Positions 7,901 to 15,659 of a DNA stretch of 63,382 bases are shown piece after piece. How positions within the stretch are numbered: the stretch's first letter is position 1; every line of letters starts with the position of its first letter. A program made the position numbers and the translations under genes. The DNA lies in NCBI RefSeq assembly GCF_005217455.1, contig NZ_SZPQ01000032.1:1-63382 (forward strand). The letters run 5' to 3'. Source of the stretch: Martelella alba. GTDB taxonomy: Bacteria > Pseudomonadota > Gammaproteobacteria > Enterobacterales > Enterobacteriaceae. Below the pieces are notes generated by a model. It was not told the origin of the DNA. It was given only the letters and a program-made list of their open reading frames with translations, and did not search any database.

Positions 7901-10447
7901 GTGAGCGGAAAGTGCCAGCGCCTGGCCGGCCGACAGCAGACCCATGTTAGTCAGTGGACCGGTGGCGGACAACGTAAGCCCGTCCTTGGCCCGCATTTCG
8001 CCGGTGTGGTGGAGCGCCCCGCGCAGCGTAACGGCCAGGCGGCCCAGCGAAATCACTTGTCCTTCCCCCGTCAGACCAGTCAGGATCAATTCGGCGCGAT
8101 CGCCGGCAGCAATAATGCGGCCTTGGCGATTGGCCAACTCGCCGGCATCCAATGCCAAATGGCCACCAATGTGGATCAGGCCCGAGGTATTGTCGACGTG
8201 CCCGGCCTCGGGGGAAGACCCGTTAAACTCAGCCAGGGCGTCATCGGCCGACGCGCCTGCCTTGCGACGAAACAGCCATTGCGCGTGGCCGACGGTTTGG
8301 ATATCACCGCCACGATTGTCCAGCGCGCCGCTTTGACAATGAAAATCGCTCCCCTGGACATGTATTTTGCCCTGGGGATTATGCAACAGCCGTGTGTCGA
8401 CGACGGTTTGGCCGGCGGCCAGGATCCGGCCCCCGGAATTGTCCACGATGCCGGCGCTCACGCGCAAAGGGCCGCTGGCGTCAATCAGGCCCCCGGCGTT
8501 ATTGAGATGCCGGGTGCTGTTTAAGGCCACGTCGCCGGCGCCGATTATCCGTCCGCCGGCATTGTTCACGGCCGGCGCATGGCAGTCGACGCGCCCGCCG
8601 GCTTGCAATAGGCCTGCGCGATTATCCAGGCAGACGGCGATAACCTTGCCGTCGCCATCCGTAAGCATCTGGCCGTCCGAGTTGTCGATATGGTAGGTCA
8701 TAGCGACAATGTCGCCCCTGGCCTGCATCCTGCCGTCGTTATTCACCATCCGGCCGGTGTTGATGTCCAGCGCGGCCCCGCTATCAATCACGCCGCCGGT
8801 ATTATCGATTACGCCTTGCGAGGGCGCGGGCCGCCGGCGGTGATTGCGCTCAACGCAAGATGCCGTTGCATCATGCCGGTCGAGGGCGTCATGAACCCGC
8901 AAGGCCAGCGGCCCTGTGCCGGTCTGCCGTAGCGAGCCGCGCCGGTTGCTCAGCCGCGAAGTCTTTATCGTCATAGCGCCGGCGCTCAGACGCCCTTCGT
9001 CGTTATCCACCCCGGCCGGCGCATGGACAATCAGCCGGTCGGCGCAAACCTGGGCGCCGCGCAGGCTGAGCGCGCCGCCAGCGTCCAGGACCAGCACGGG
9101 CGACGTGGTCCGCCCGCCGGATAAATCCAGCGTTGCGCCGCTTAGTGAAATCTCCCCGCCGGCGTCGTTTTCCCCTTGCAGGCGGATGTCGCCGTGGGCC
9201 GCCATTCGCAAGGCGCTGCTTCTGACGCCGCGCCGCCGGCCATCCAGGCCGGCCTGCCAGCGGCTTTGACCGCCGCTGCGCACGCCGGCCGCCGCCGCCA
9301 AGATATCGCCTTTGGCCGCCACATGGCCGTCGTTGAGTAATCTCCCGTGTTCGCCTTTGACGGTCAAATGCATATTGTCATGGGACGCCATCCGGCCGGT
9401 ATTTCGCATCTCCCCATCGACCGTCAGTTCCATCTTGGCAAGGCTTAACATGTCGCCGAGATTCTCCAGGCGGCCTTCAGCGGTCAAGGTCAGTTCCCCG
9501 GCCATGGCGCCGATACGCCCGGCATTGCGTACCCCAAGCCCGTGCTCGTTGCCTTTCATGTGTATTTTGTGGGCGTACATGCCGCCCAGCGCCGCCACAT
9601 CCAGGGCGTACTCGGGCGATGCGCCGTCGTCTGGTTTTTTCTCCAGGATGGCGCCATGCCGATCGGTGATATTGCGTCCGGTGACGATGGTCAGGCGCCG
9701 GGCATGGACATCGGCGTTGACCCGCACCGCGCGGGCGATCAATGTGGCATGATCACTATTGAGATTGGCGGCGCCCGCAAAGATAATTTCGCCCCGTTCC
9801 ACATCAAACCCACTTAGCCGGCCGTCTTGCACGAGAGCCTGGCCGGCGGCCAGCGTGGCATTGTGGGCATTGATGAAGCCGCAGCCGTCGCAAGAGATGC
9901 CGGCGGGATTGGCGATAATGACTTCCGCGCCGCGGCCGGCCACTTCAATCCAGCCATCAAGGTGGCTGGCGTGGGGAGAATTGACCTCGTTGAGGATCAT
10001 GCTGGCCTCGCCGCTCCCCGCCAGCCAGGGATTGCCGTCCACATAGCCGGCCAGTTGGGTTGATGCGGCCTGGACGCTGTTATTTAGAATCACCCCGGCC
10101 GGCTCCACGTCAAATTGCCGGTAGGTGTTATGGGAAAGGCCGTGTTCGTTGTGGGCCTGGATATCGATTTGCGCGATACCGTTGGCGGTGTGGGTTATCG
10201 CTGGCTGATGGTCGCCCGGCGCAGCGGGGTCGGCGTCAAAACCGGCATGGGCGCGAAAAGCGACGCCGCCGGCCAGCAGCAGGGCAAAACGCAGCGCGGT
10301 AAGGCGCCATTTCGGACCCGCCGCCGACAAGGGTTCCGGCGTCCCTCTTATTGGGCCGACTCGTCGGCCGGCGCCGGCGATATCGGAGACCGCCATTGGC
10401 ATGCCGCGCGCGTTATTGAAAATGACGCGATAGCGATGTTTATTCAT
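1982..10447 (-). CDS. cdiA: CdiA / filamentous haemagglutinin-type giant exoprotein (delivery stalk)
   Basis: This 2821-residue two-partner-secretion exoprotein presents a toxin on the cell surface for contact-dependent inhibition. Visible parts: an extended signal peptide (starts MNKHRYRVIFN, hydrophobic core about 49-66, likely cleavage after AHA at 68); a TPS secretion domain at about 69-300 with the NEVNS, NPAGI (180-184) and CDGCGF signatures; haemagglutinin repeats to about 1300; a central receptor-binding/YP-type region at about 1310-1565 with CPRYTRYKQW and KRLGDGYYEQ; and a second block of FHA repeats rich in SAGRD/LxAGRDI units to about 2600. It ends SPYVA at a premature ochre codon, before the VENN toxin module. 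It lies downstream of cdiB in the E. coli-type order B-A-I. With the stop it can probably be exported but carries no toxin. Confidence 0.85.
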   Translation of the reverse strand: MNKHRYRVIFNNARGMPMAVSDIAGAGRRVGPIRGTPEPLSAAGPKWRLTALRFALLLAGGVAFRAHAGFDADPAAPGDHQPAITHTANGIAQIDIQAHNEHGLSHNTYRQFDVEPAGVILNNSVQAASTQLAGYVDGNPWLAGSGEASMILNEVNSPHASHLDGWIEVAGRGAEVIIANPAGISCDGCGFINAHNATLAAGQALVQDGRLSGFDVERGEIIFAGAANLNSDHATLIARAVRVNADVHARRLTIVTGRNITDRHGAILEKKPDDGASPEYALDVAALGGMYAHKIHMKGNEHGLGVRNAGRIGAMAGELTLTAEGRLENLGDMLSLAKMELTVDGEMRNTGRMASHDNMHLTVKGEHGRLLNDGHVAAKGDILAAAAGVRSGGQSRWQAGLDGRRRGVRSSALRMAAHGDIRLQGENDAGGEISLSGATLDLSGGRTTSPVLVLDAGGALSLRGAQVCADRLIVHAPAGVDNDEGRLSAGAMTIKTSRLSNRRGSLRQTGTGPLALRVHDALDRHDATASCVERNHRRRPAPSQGVIDNTGGVIDSGAALDINTGRMVNNDGRMQARGDIVAMTYHIDNSDGQMLTDGDGKVIAVCLDNRAGLLQAGGRVDCHAPAVNNAGGRIIGAGDVALNSTRHLNNAGGLIDASGPLRVSAGIVDNSGGRILAAGQTVVDTRLLHNPQGKIHVQGSDFHCQSGALDNRGGDIQTVGHAQWLFRRKAGASADDALAEFNGSSPEAGHVDNTSGLIHIGGHLALDAGELANRQGRIIAAGDRAELILTGLTGEGQVISLGRLAVTLRGALHHTGEMRAKDGLTLSATGPLTNMGLLSAGQALALSAHALDNDAGARIRAGEWRAALPGALRNCGQIRADAVRIVAQSLENAGTATLQTDATQLTLSGELVNQGHLSLGNTRLDAAAWANAAGAEIHTARLRVRLPGAFCNNGTLHAHDGQIEAASLANAAGARFQARTLQVALSGSFDNQGALRLGEADVNAATFHNAPAAALEAETLRLSLDGPLENHGTLRLTLRGQLHNRGLIDADQGRLEAATLLNTATGRLYGDHLALRADRLDNHAQEGCAPVIAARQRLDIGAGRLDNRDGGLIASEGHLALGGGLDAQGHAVGRVGGVNNHDAVIDAGGDLVIDADDIANTNGGLTLTKTTRHERRHEGVLNGQTTRYAWRDINTRRKDKYGVRDAIMPDGSASQKFYEYRYTRLITEDAIDKSRPGRILAGGTMTLNARRLLNHDSQIVAGGELLGHIGDLRNETTQGQRVIKDRGYQWHWYDKKKKNRLGKTKTSQGKDRTVYRPLPVSETLSLQTMVWRHNAGDENQTAAATSRVPFGRRAKPAPSSLAPLQPPATEEQRKQWRQLPLALWAGQVYAHPIPAMDIPGHAWTSRVKTMAIETAPPHSSLFKLHPRPAIGYLVETCPRYTRYKQWIGLDYMQDKLPFTPSVAHKRLGDGYYEQRLVREQMMQLTGRHLLEGHRNESDQFKALMNAGLRHAEAFHLTPGVMLSPHQMALLTSDMVWLVNREVALPDGGTQQVLVPQLYVRARDGDLTGDGALLSGRDIRLTVDGQLANSGAAKAEGQLVLGAGAITSSGSLAAREIRLSAQRDIKQTGGAIAAEDNITLTAGRDIRVQSTVRGDGENQWRDRNAGIYVHNKDGELSLAALNDIDLTAVTIANGGGQSRTVLAAGRDINLGTLSTVKREKAYWDADNYRLSDQQREEGSHIGGGVVALSAGRDINARAAAIESEGHLDLQAGRNIALSAGRTESHVIEHGKQTSRGWVSAISLETHDEVHAYQAQGPLLGGDTLRLSAGRDLMAEGGAIAGVGDIELTAGNRLTLTTALERHHVSHSRQEKNSGLMGSGGIGASLGKESLKTDDQLTLQQHRGTLAGSEQGSVRLRAGDTLVVHGSDVVAGGEIALSGAEVSLSAAENSVIEQHAREYKRSGLTLKFSDVLGNAVKNSVKNLQQTGKTDNGRLSGLYRVKDAYQGAKAEAARSLATWQSVAPHNNPIPGMSLTYDSQKSRTLQHHERYQAQGSTLAGGGNIAITATGRQNGHISLHGANVRTDRDMTLQAVRDIRLFSALNREIIKNGAASVTGKNLMSFSAEQSCDEVYSTRAMGSRLTGDSIRLSAGRDILAKGGVIAGTQDVLLSAGRQLTLTAVEEIHRESHSRQAQKSGLMDSGVIDISLGNESQQRDDSLYVRRHAGVMAGSERGLTRLEAGDRINIAGSDIVAGGDLHVIGAEIDVSSVENHIVEKQESAYKRSGLTLALSGTVGGAINNLAQNIQQAESDDNPRLATLQRIKAVLSGVQAVGAGALSAAQGDSPQNTNAIGASLSLGSQSSHADQRCEQYQSQGSTLSSGGNLTMAAAGGRNGAGDIAIQAGELRAGGDIRLNARRDIQLISALNREKLEGSNSSRSGVVGVGIGVGQGGFGFSIFAGINKGEGGELGEGAFHADSLLTAGRQVALTSGRDALLAGAQVSGETVTADIGRNLLMQSRQDSDDYDAKQLNISASGQFTFGSMTGSGSVSVNRSRQNSRYSAVREQTGLFAGRGGVDVQVAGHTQLDGAAIASNAMAKRNRLKTGTLGFIDICNQTRYHVEQQSVGMSSGGPVGEQFMGNLTGGLLAGVNRSGGRSNMTQAVFSPGDLLISQPQDPRQSIAGLSRDVARAHKTLDPLFDKTQERQRLQQVSLVAEIGAQVIDIASTAAAVSATKSAHQVAANAGERERTAARETLRREKGLNETPTNADIQQRIWDNAYNQAYAATGMGVGGSHARALTALNGFAQGLAGGNIGQALAGAASPYVA

Positions 10448-10661
10448 AGCACTCAGGTGTCCTTACCGTTCTCGCGCCACACCCCGGCGCCGGGATATCG
10501 CCGCCCTGGCGGATCAATAGCCTATCCCAGTAGGCGTTATCACTGGCGCAGCCAGTTTGGACACGGACAGCGCGGAAATCGGCATGTACACGGGATACGT
10601 GAGGATGCCGGGCGCGACCCGGAACCAAAAAGGCAAGTGAATAGTCCTCATGGAATAGGCG

Positions 10662-12365
10662 CTAATGCTGCCAGGCAAGGTTGAAACCCAAGATCATGGC
10701 ATCGGTTCGCAAGCCGTCCGGTTTTGAAAAAGGCGCGCCGGCGAATAAGTCATACTTGACCCCAGCGGCCGACCAGGCGCCGCGCAAACCACTGGCGCCG
10801 CCCGCCAGACGGCGGCCAGTGGTTCTTTCCCCAAGCGCGCCATGCATCTCGCCGTAATCGACGGCCAGATACCACTCCTGATCCGGTACCGGCGTACGCC
10901 AGGCGATGTCATTACGTATCATCCAGCCGTCATCGGCGCTGAGGGTGCGCTCGCCGTCAAAGCCGCGTACCGTCCAGCGGTTGCCGATGGCGAATTGTTC
11001 CGAAGGCATCAGCCGGTTGTGGCTCAATTGGTGGCGGTAATGCGCCTGATAGCGAAAACGCGCCTGGCCGAGGGTAAACGGCGCGTTAAGCGAAGCGGAC
11101 CAGCGGGTGGCTTTACCCAGGACGGGGCATTGCCCAACGGGTTTCAAGCTATTTGGCCGGGCGCCGAACCAGCGGGTGCCCTGCTGATAGCTGACATCGG
11201 TGTCCAGCGTGGCCCGGCCGATATGGCGGCGGTGGGCCAGTCCGGCGCGCCAGGCGCTGATTTGCCGCGGCGGGCTACTTAACCGCGCGCCATTGAAACG
11301 AATTCGGGCGGTGTGCGTCATGATATCGTAGGACAAAGCGGTTTTATGGGCGGCGCCGCGGTGTATCACCCGCTTCGCCTGGAGGGAAAGGTTGCCCACC
11401 TCGTTCTGGTAGCGATGAGACGGGTAAACCGCGTTGACGGGCCTGCCGGTATTTTGACCATAGCCATAACGATTGCCGTTGACGCTGAACAACCAGTAGC
11501 CCCAGGGCAGCGAATAGTGAAAACCGGCGGCTTTGTAATATTTCATCCCCGCAAAGCCTGTATCGCGGCCGAGCGTCACATAAAACAGATCGCTTAGGGA
11601 AAAAGGATTATCCAGGGCCAGCATGATGCCGGCGTGATAACGCCCGGAAGCGCGGGTGCCGCTGTCATCTAACCAGGTACCCAGGCGCCAGCGGCGCGGT
11701 TGTGTGCGATTGATGAAGATAATACTCTCGCCGGGTCGCTCGCCGGGCACCAGTTCCACGCTGGCCTCGGACGATGGCAGCCGTTGCAGGTTCTCCAGCC
11801 CTTGTTCGATATCCCGCAAATCCAGCACATCGCCAGGCCCGATCGGCAGGCTGTTGAACAAGGCGGCGCGGCCCGCGCCGTCGCCGTTCAATTGCACGGC
11901 GGCGACTCTGCCGGGCAAGATGAGCAGCCGCAGGCGCCCCTCGCGCAGGTCCTGGTCCGGCGCCAGCACTCGGGTGGTTATCCAGCCATGATCAATCAAG
12001 CGGTTTTGCAACGCGCCCATCAGCTTGTCGATACCCCGCACGCCCAGGCATCGTCCGCGCGCCTGGCTTAACAGGTCATCCAACCGCAGCCAGCGGGGAA
12101 AGGCGTCGGCGCCTTCCAGGACGATATGATTTATGCGCCGGCACGGCGTTTCTTCGGGAAACGACAATGCGCCCTTGTTTCTCGGCTTGGAAAGGTGAAC
12201 ATCCGGCATAGCGGGCGTCAACCGCCGTTCACGGGCCTCTTGCTGCTCCCGCCAATGGCGCTGCTGGCTGTCCGCCGTGCTGGCGCGGACGTCGGGAATG
12301 GCGATGACACCGACGAACGACGCCCATAAAAAACAATACCTTCCTATGGATAAAACAGTATTCAT
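10662..12365 (-). CDS. cdiB: CdiB, outer-membrane two-partner-secretion transporter
   Basis: CdiB is an Omp85/TpsB-family 16-stranded beta-barrel that exports CdiA across the outer membrane. The chosen start (MNTVLSIGRYCFLW) has an AGGGG Shine-Dalgarno 8 nt upstream; an ATG at 12392 would add nine residues and has poorer spacing. Features seen: an N-terminal signal peptide ending near VRA, a plug-helix/linker region rich in Arg/Glu, POTRA domains (PCRRINHIVLEGADAF onward), and a barrel with the conserved TVRGFDGERTL motif of extracellular loop 6. The last residues (MILGFNLAWQH) resemble a terminal beta-strand, although the usual final Phe is His. Its 567 residues match the family length of about 550-590. 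The cdiA gene follows after 214 bp. Confidence 0.88.
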   Translation of the reverse strand: MNTVLSIGRYCFLWASFVGVIAIPDVRASTADSQQRHWREQQEARERRLTPAMPDVHLSKPRNKGALSFPEETPCRRINHIVLEGADAFPRWLRLDDLLSQARGRCLGVRGIDKLMGALQNRLIDHGWITTRVLAPDQDLREGRLRLLILPGRVAAVQLNGDGAGRAALFNSLPIGPGDVLDLRDIEQGLENLQRLPSSEASVELVPGERPGESIIFINRTQPRRWRLGTWLDDSGTRASGRYHAGIMLALDNPFSLSDLFYVTLGRDTGFAGMKYYKAAGFHYSLPWGYWLFSVNGNRYGYGQNTGRPVNAVYPSHRYQNEVGNLSLQAKRVIHRGAAHKTALSYDIMTHTARIRFNGARLSSPPRQISAWRAGLAHRRHIGRATLDTDVSYQQGTRWFGARPNSLKPVGQCPVLGKATRWSASLNAPFTLGQARFRYQAHYRHQLSHNRLMPSEQFAIGNRWTVRGFDGERTLSADDGWMIRNDIAWRTPVPDQEWYLAVDYGEMHGALGERTTGRRLAGGASGLRGAWSAAGVKYDLFAGAPFSKPDGLRTDAMILGFNLAWQH

Positions 12366-12441
12366 CCATGAATCCCCTGGGCATATAAGCAAAATGGTAA
12401 AGGGATAAATATGACGGGTATCCCTCTTGCGCCATAAACTC

Positions 12442-12490
12442 GTTATACTTCACGCTGCTTCTTTACAGGCTGCGCTCACTCACCCCGGTC
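12442..12490. repeat. ERIC-like element, partial
   Basis: The stretch contains ATACTTCACGCTGC, then GGCTGCGCTCACTCACCCCGGTC. This matches part of the enterobacterial ERIC consensus (ATACTTCAAGTTGC ... GGCTGCGTTCGCTCACCCC). The flanking ATGACGGGTATCCC just to the left (12411-12424) may be a displaced ERIC end. Confidence 0.6.
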
Positions 12491-12566
12491 ATCGTGTTGG
12501 CCATGCGCCAGGGGCGATAAAAGACGCCCGGTTTCTCAGCCCGCCATTGGCGTTTTAAATTCATTC

Positions 12567-12628
12567 CCGACGAACGTGCCGTTCGCTTGCCGCCGCGATG
12601 CAGCGCGACATATTTTAGAGTAATACGT
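12567..12628. repeat. Local intergenic repeat, copy 1
   Basis: Core: CCGACGAA, then GTTCGCTTGCCGCCGCGATG, then CAGCGCGACATATTTTAGAG. The same order of blocks recurs at 12967, 19615, 50473 and 53520, always between genes. It may be a degenerate relative of ERIC, since the copy at 19615 is fused to an ERIC end. Confidence 0.5.
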
Positions 12629-12772
12629 ATTCCGGCCAAGGCACGTTGGTCTGTTTTATTTGACTGTTGTGTTTTCCGTCACGATGCGATTTAAATTATT
12701 CGATGTAAACATATTGGCTATATTTTTATTGGCATCTTCGCCAAAACAATGCAGCATAAATAATGCTGTAGT

Positions 12773-12828
12773 TTATGTAACAACCAATACGCAACAATCA
12801 ATATGTAACAATCAATATGTAACAACCC
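12773..12828. repeat. Tandem repeat, four 14-bp units
   Basis: The units are TTATGTAACAACCA, ATACGCAACAATCA, ATATGTAACAATCA and ATATGTAACAACCC, exactly 14 bp each and head to tail. The two central ATATGTAACAA blocks are identical over 11 bp. The array lies about 410 bp upstream of cdiB, in an AT-rich region. Confidence 0.8.
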
Positions 12829-12966
12829 TTATGCGACATCGATTCCAGCGTTATTTCTCTTGATGACCGGGTTAAATCATTAACGAGGCATATTCTGTCT
12901 ATTATCAACAACACGGCCCCTCACTGAAAGCCGCCGACCGGAGGTCGCCTGACGACTCAAATTTAT

Positions 12967-13017
12967 TCCCAACGAATTCGTTGCATTGCTTGTCGTCTCA
13001 ATGCAACTGGGAACATT
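12967..13017. repeat. Local intergenic repeat, copy 2, with palindrome
   Basis: CCCAACGAATTC aligns with CCGACGAA of the other copies, followed by GTTGCATTG, a loop and CAATGCAAC. The two arms pair perfectly, and outer TTCCCA/TGGGAA extend the stem across a bulge. Confidence 0.45.
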
Positions 13018-13311
13018 CACCGTTTGACTAGACTAGTGCTTTGTTAGCGCAATAACACTGTCGGTATTGAATGATCATCCTGCATCCTTCAAAAACAAAT
13101 GTTATAATTGCATTTAAGAATAAACATCATTCCCCAGCCGGCTTGATGTAAATATCATAATAATAAAATTCCCGCGGGTCAAACGGTCCCGAATCGCTCA
13201 ATGAGTCACCGTGAAATGAAATAAGTTAAAACTCAAATACTTCATATTCTAAATACGTCAGGTTGCATCGCGGCGGCAAACGAGCGGCAAACCCGCCAGC
13301 AATAAATCCGA

Positions 13312-13326
13312 CCCGCCAAAGGCGGG
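13312..13326 (-). terminator. Small GC hairpin downstream of glpE
   Basis: CCCGCC (13312-13317), an AAA loop and GGCGGG (13321-13326). It lies about 65 bp past the glpE stop on the minus strand and is followed there by TCGGATTTATT. The stem is short and the T-tract weak. Confidence 0.4.
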
Positions 13327-13390
13327 CCTTAGGTGAGCGGCGGGAAAAAACCGCGCAACGGCCGACGCCGACCATACCGCGCTCAAAACG

Positions 13391-13723
13391 TTATTCTGCG
13401 GGGGAAACCGTCACCGCGTCGGGAAACGCCTTGAGCCAGGCCTCGAATCCGCCATCGATGCTGTAGGCGGCGGAGAAACCCCGTTGCAATAAATACTGGG
13501 CCGCCCCCTTGCTGCTGTTGCCGTGATAGCACATCACCATCACCGGCCGGTCGGTATCGGTTTGCCGCATGAATGCATCCAGCGTGTCATTGGTAAGATG
13601 AAAAGCGCCTGGCGCATGGCCCGCGGCGTAACTACGCGGGTCGCGGATATCCGCCAGCGCCGTTTCGCCCTTTTTCCAGCGCTGATAGGCCTGCTCGACG
13701 CTGATTGCTTCAAATTGTTCCAT
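13391..13723 (-). CDS. glpE: Thiosulfate sulfurtransferase GlpE (single-domain rhodanese)
   Basis: GlpE transfers sulfane sulfur from thiosulfate to cyanide or thioredoxin in the cytoplasm. The 110-residue product starting [16 protein letters not shown] matches E. coli GlpE (108 aa) almost throughout. The catalytic loop [14 protein letters not shown] carries the active cysteine, and [20 protein letters not shown] is the CH2A-type motif. A longer in-frame ORF reaches 13894, but its first 57 residues have no family match, so the ATG at 13723 is preferred. In E. coli glpE heads a glpEGR operon divergent from glpD; here glpE stands alone. Confidence 0.93.
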   Translation of the reverse strand: MEQFEAISVEQAYQRWKKGETALADIRDPRSYAAGHAPGAFHLTNDTLDAFMRQTDTDRPVMVMCYHGNSSKGAAQYLLQRGFSAAYSIDGGFEAWLKAFPDAVTVSPAE

Positions 13724-13990
13724 AAAGAGGCACCGCCGTATGATGAGGTGAAAGAAAAGGCGCCCGCCGGGGCTTTGCCAGTGTAACAAGACCGGTTGCG
13801 GCGTCCAGCCTTTTTCCACGCCTTTTGTTGAGGAAATGGATCCCCTGTCCCGGACTTTGCTCAACGCAGTTCCCCGGCATAAGCAAAGGAACATGCCGGC
13901 GTCATTAGCGCGTCAAAAGCGAATAATTTGTTACCTCTATCACGCCTAAGCCCAAAAATTCAACAATGCCTTGGCATAGATGTTGGTTTT

Positions 13991-14020
13991 CGATTACAAT
14001 TGTGAGCGAAAACGAAAATA
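13991..14020. promoter_or_regulatory. Possible GlpR-like operator upstream of glpD
   Basis: TTGTGAGCGAAAACGAAAAT (14000-14019) resembles the GlpR operator consensus WATGTTCGWTAWCGAACATW at the CGA..ACGAA positions and lies 35-55 bp before the glpD start. TTTTCGATTACAA, starting just before it, may be a second half. Match is partial. The rest of the 331-bp glpE-glpD gap shows nothing else I can name. Confidence 0.3.
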
Positions 14021-14054
14021 AAGGCATCATTGCGAACATCTGGAGGACGCTATC

Positions 14055-15566
14055 GTGGAAACCAAAGACTTGATTGTGATTGGCGGTGGCATCAACGGAG
14101 CCGGGATTGCCGCGGATGCTGCGGGACGCGGTTTGTCCGTCCTGTTGCTGGAGGCCGATGATCTTGCTTGCGCGACGTCGTCCGCCAGTTCCAAACTTAT
14201 CCATGGCGGTTTGCGCTATCTCGAACATTACGAGTTCCGTTTGGTTAGCGAGGCGCTGGCCGAAAGGGAAGTCCTATTGAAAATGGCGCCGCACCTTGCT
14301 TTCCCGATGCGCTTCCAATTGCCTCACCGTCCCCATCTGCGGCCTGCCTGGATGATCCGTCTCGGCCTGTTTCTTTATGATCACCTGGGTAAGCGGACCA
14401 GTCTGCCGGGCAGTAAAGGTATTCGTTTTGGCGCGGATTCGGCGTTGAAACCGTCCATCAAGCGCGGTTTCGAGTATTCCGACTGCTGGGTGGACGATGC
14501 CCGCCTGGTGGTGGCCAATGCACAAGAAGTTGTCGCCAAGGGCGGTGAAGTGCGGACCCGCACCAAAGTCACCCGCGCTTGGCGCGATGGCGGTTTGTGG
14601 CATGTGGAAGCCATGGATACCCTGACCGGCAAGACCCTAACCTGGCAGGCGAAAGGACTGGCCAACGCCACCGGTCCCTGGGTGAAGGCCTTCATCGACG
14701 ACGGATTGAAGCTGCCTTCGCAATATGGCATCCGGCTTATCAAGGGCAGCCACATTGTGGTGCCACGCGTGCATAACGGCCGTCATGCCTTTATTCTGCA
14801 AAACGAAGACCATCGTATTGTTTTCGTCATCCCCTGGATGGACGCATTTTCCATCATCGGCACCACTGACGTGGAATATCATGGCGATCCGCGGTCGGTA
14901 CATATTGATGACAGTGAAACCGACTACCTGCTGGATGTTTTCAACGCCCATTTTAAAAAATCCCTTTCCCGCGAGGATATCGTGTGGAGCTATTCCGGCG
15001 TTCGACCGCTGTGCGACGACGAATCCGACTCGCCCCAGGCGGTCACCCGCGACTACACCCTGGCGGTCACCGACGAGCACGGCAAGGCGCCGCTGCTGTC
15101 GGTGTTTGGCGGCAAGTTGACCACTTATCGCAAACTGGCGGAACATGCGCTGGACAAACTGGCGAAATATTATCCCGACGCCAGCGGCGCCTGGACTCGC
15201 AACCAGGTGTTGCCAGGCGGCGATTTGCGGGGCGATAGGGATGATTATGCCGCTGGTCTGCGGCGCAAATACCCCTTCCTGACGGAAAGCCTGGCCCGCC
15301 GTTACAGCCGGACCTACGGCTCGCGCAGCGAGAAACTGCTTACCGGGATAAACGGCCTGTCGGATATGGGCGAACATTTCGGCCACGAACTGTATGAAGC
15401 CGAACTCAACTACCTGGTGGCCAACGAATGGGCCGTCGCGCTGGACGATGTGATCTGGCGTCGCACCAAGCTTGGAATGTGGCTGGACGACGGCCAGAAA
15501 GAACATATCGCGGATTGGCTGGCACAGCATTACCGCGCCGGCCGGACCTTGTCGCTGGCATCGTAA
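14055..15566 (+). CDS. glpD: Aerobic glycerol-3-phosphate dehydrogenase
   Basis: GlpD is a membrane-associated FAD enzyme that oxidises sn-glycerol 3-phosphate to dihydroxyacetone phosphate and passes electrons to ubiquinone. The start is GTG at 14055, with TGGAGGA 7 nt upstream. The N-terminal Rossmann motif is DLIVIGGGINGAGIAADAAG, followed by SSASSKLIHGGLRYLE for FAD binding. SGVRPLCDDESDSPQAVTRD and VFGGKLTTYRKLAE are conserved substrate/FAD-site blocks. Length is 503 aa against 501 in E. coli. The neighbour glpE is divergent, as in E. coli. A strong bidirectional hairpin separates it from the convergent glg operon. Confidence 0.97.
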   Translation: METKDLIVIGGGINGAGIAADAAGRGLSVLLLEADDLACATSSASSKLIHGGLRYLEHYEFRLVSEALAEREVLLKMAPHLAFPMRFQLPHRPHLRPAWMIRLGLFLYDHLGKRTSLPGSKGIRFGADSALKPSIKRGFEYSDCWVDDARLVVANAQEVVAKGGEVRTRTKVTRAWRDGGLWHVEAMDTLTGKTLTWQAKGLANATGPWVKAFIDDGLKLPSQYGIRLIKGSHIVVPRVHNGRHAFILQNEDHRIVFVIPWMDAFSIIGTTDVEYHGDPRSVHIDDSETDYLLDVFNAHFKKSLSREDIVWSYSGVRPLCDDESDSPQAVTRDYTLAVTDEHGKAPLLSVFGGKLTTYRKLAEHALDKLAKYYPDASGAWTRNQVLPGGDLRGDRDDYAAGLRRKYPFLTESLARRYSRTYGSRSEKLLTGINGLSDMGEHFGHELYEAELNYLVANEWAVALDDVIWRRTKLGMWLDDGQKEHIADWLAQHYRAGRTLSLAS

Positions 15567-15604
15567 ACGGCGCTCGCCGATAGCGGCCGCTTGGTCAAAC
15601 AAAA

Positions 15605-15640
15605 ACCACCGTTGGGACAGTCGCCTGTGCCAACGGTGGT
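15605..15640. terminator. Bidirectional terminator between glpD and glgP
   Basis: ACCACCGTTGG (15605-15615) pairs perfectly with CCAACGGTGGT (15630-15640). It lies about 38 bp after the glpD stop and 19 bp after the glgP stop. The minus strand has a run of T (complement of AAACAAAAA) after the stem; the plus side has GAACGTTTTA. Confidence 0.8.
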
Positions 15641-15659
15641 GAACGTTTTACCGAAAGCG

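Larger units (their letters stand above)
12366..13390. other. ~1 kb non-coding, AT-rich gap between cdiB and glpE
   Basis: I find no credible gene on either strand. The gap holds an ERIC-like fragment (12442-12490), two copies of a local intergenic repeat, a four-copy 14-bp tandem array and, at its right end, a small hairpin that may end glpE. It must also contain the cdiB promoter, but no site is clear enough to mark. No glpG or glpR remnant was recognised. Confidence 0.6.

Noticed and set aside
12773-12828. CRISPR array
   Set aside because: The units are 14 bp, directly abutting and without spacers. No array of 25-40 bp repeats with unique spacers was seen in the window.
13905-14228. 107-codon minus-strand ORF between glpE and glpD
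   Set aside because: It overlaps the glpD start and promoter region and has no homology or ribosome site.
14637-15602. 321-codon minus-strand ORF
   Set aside because: It is antisense to the fully conserved glpD reading frame, with no family match.
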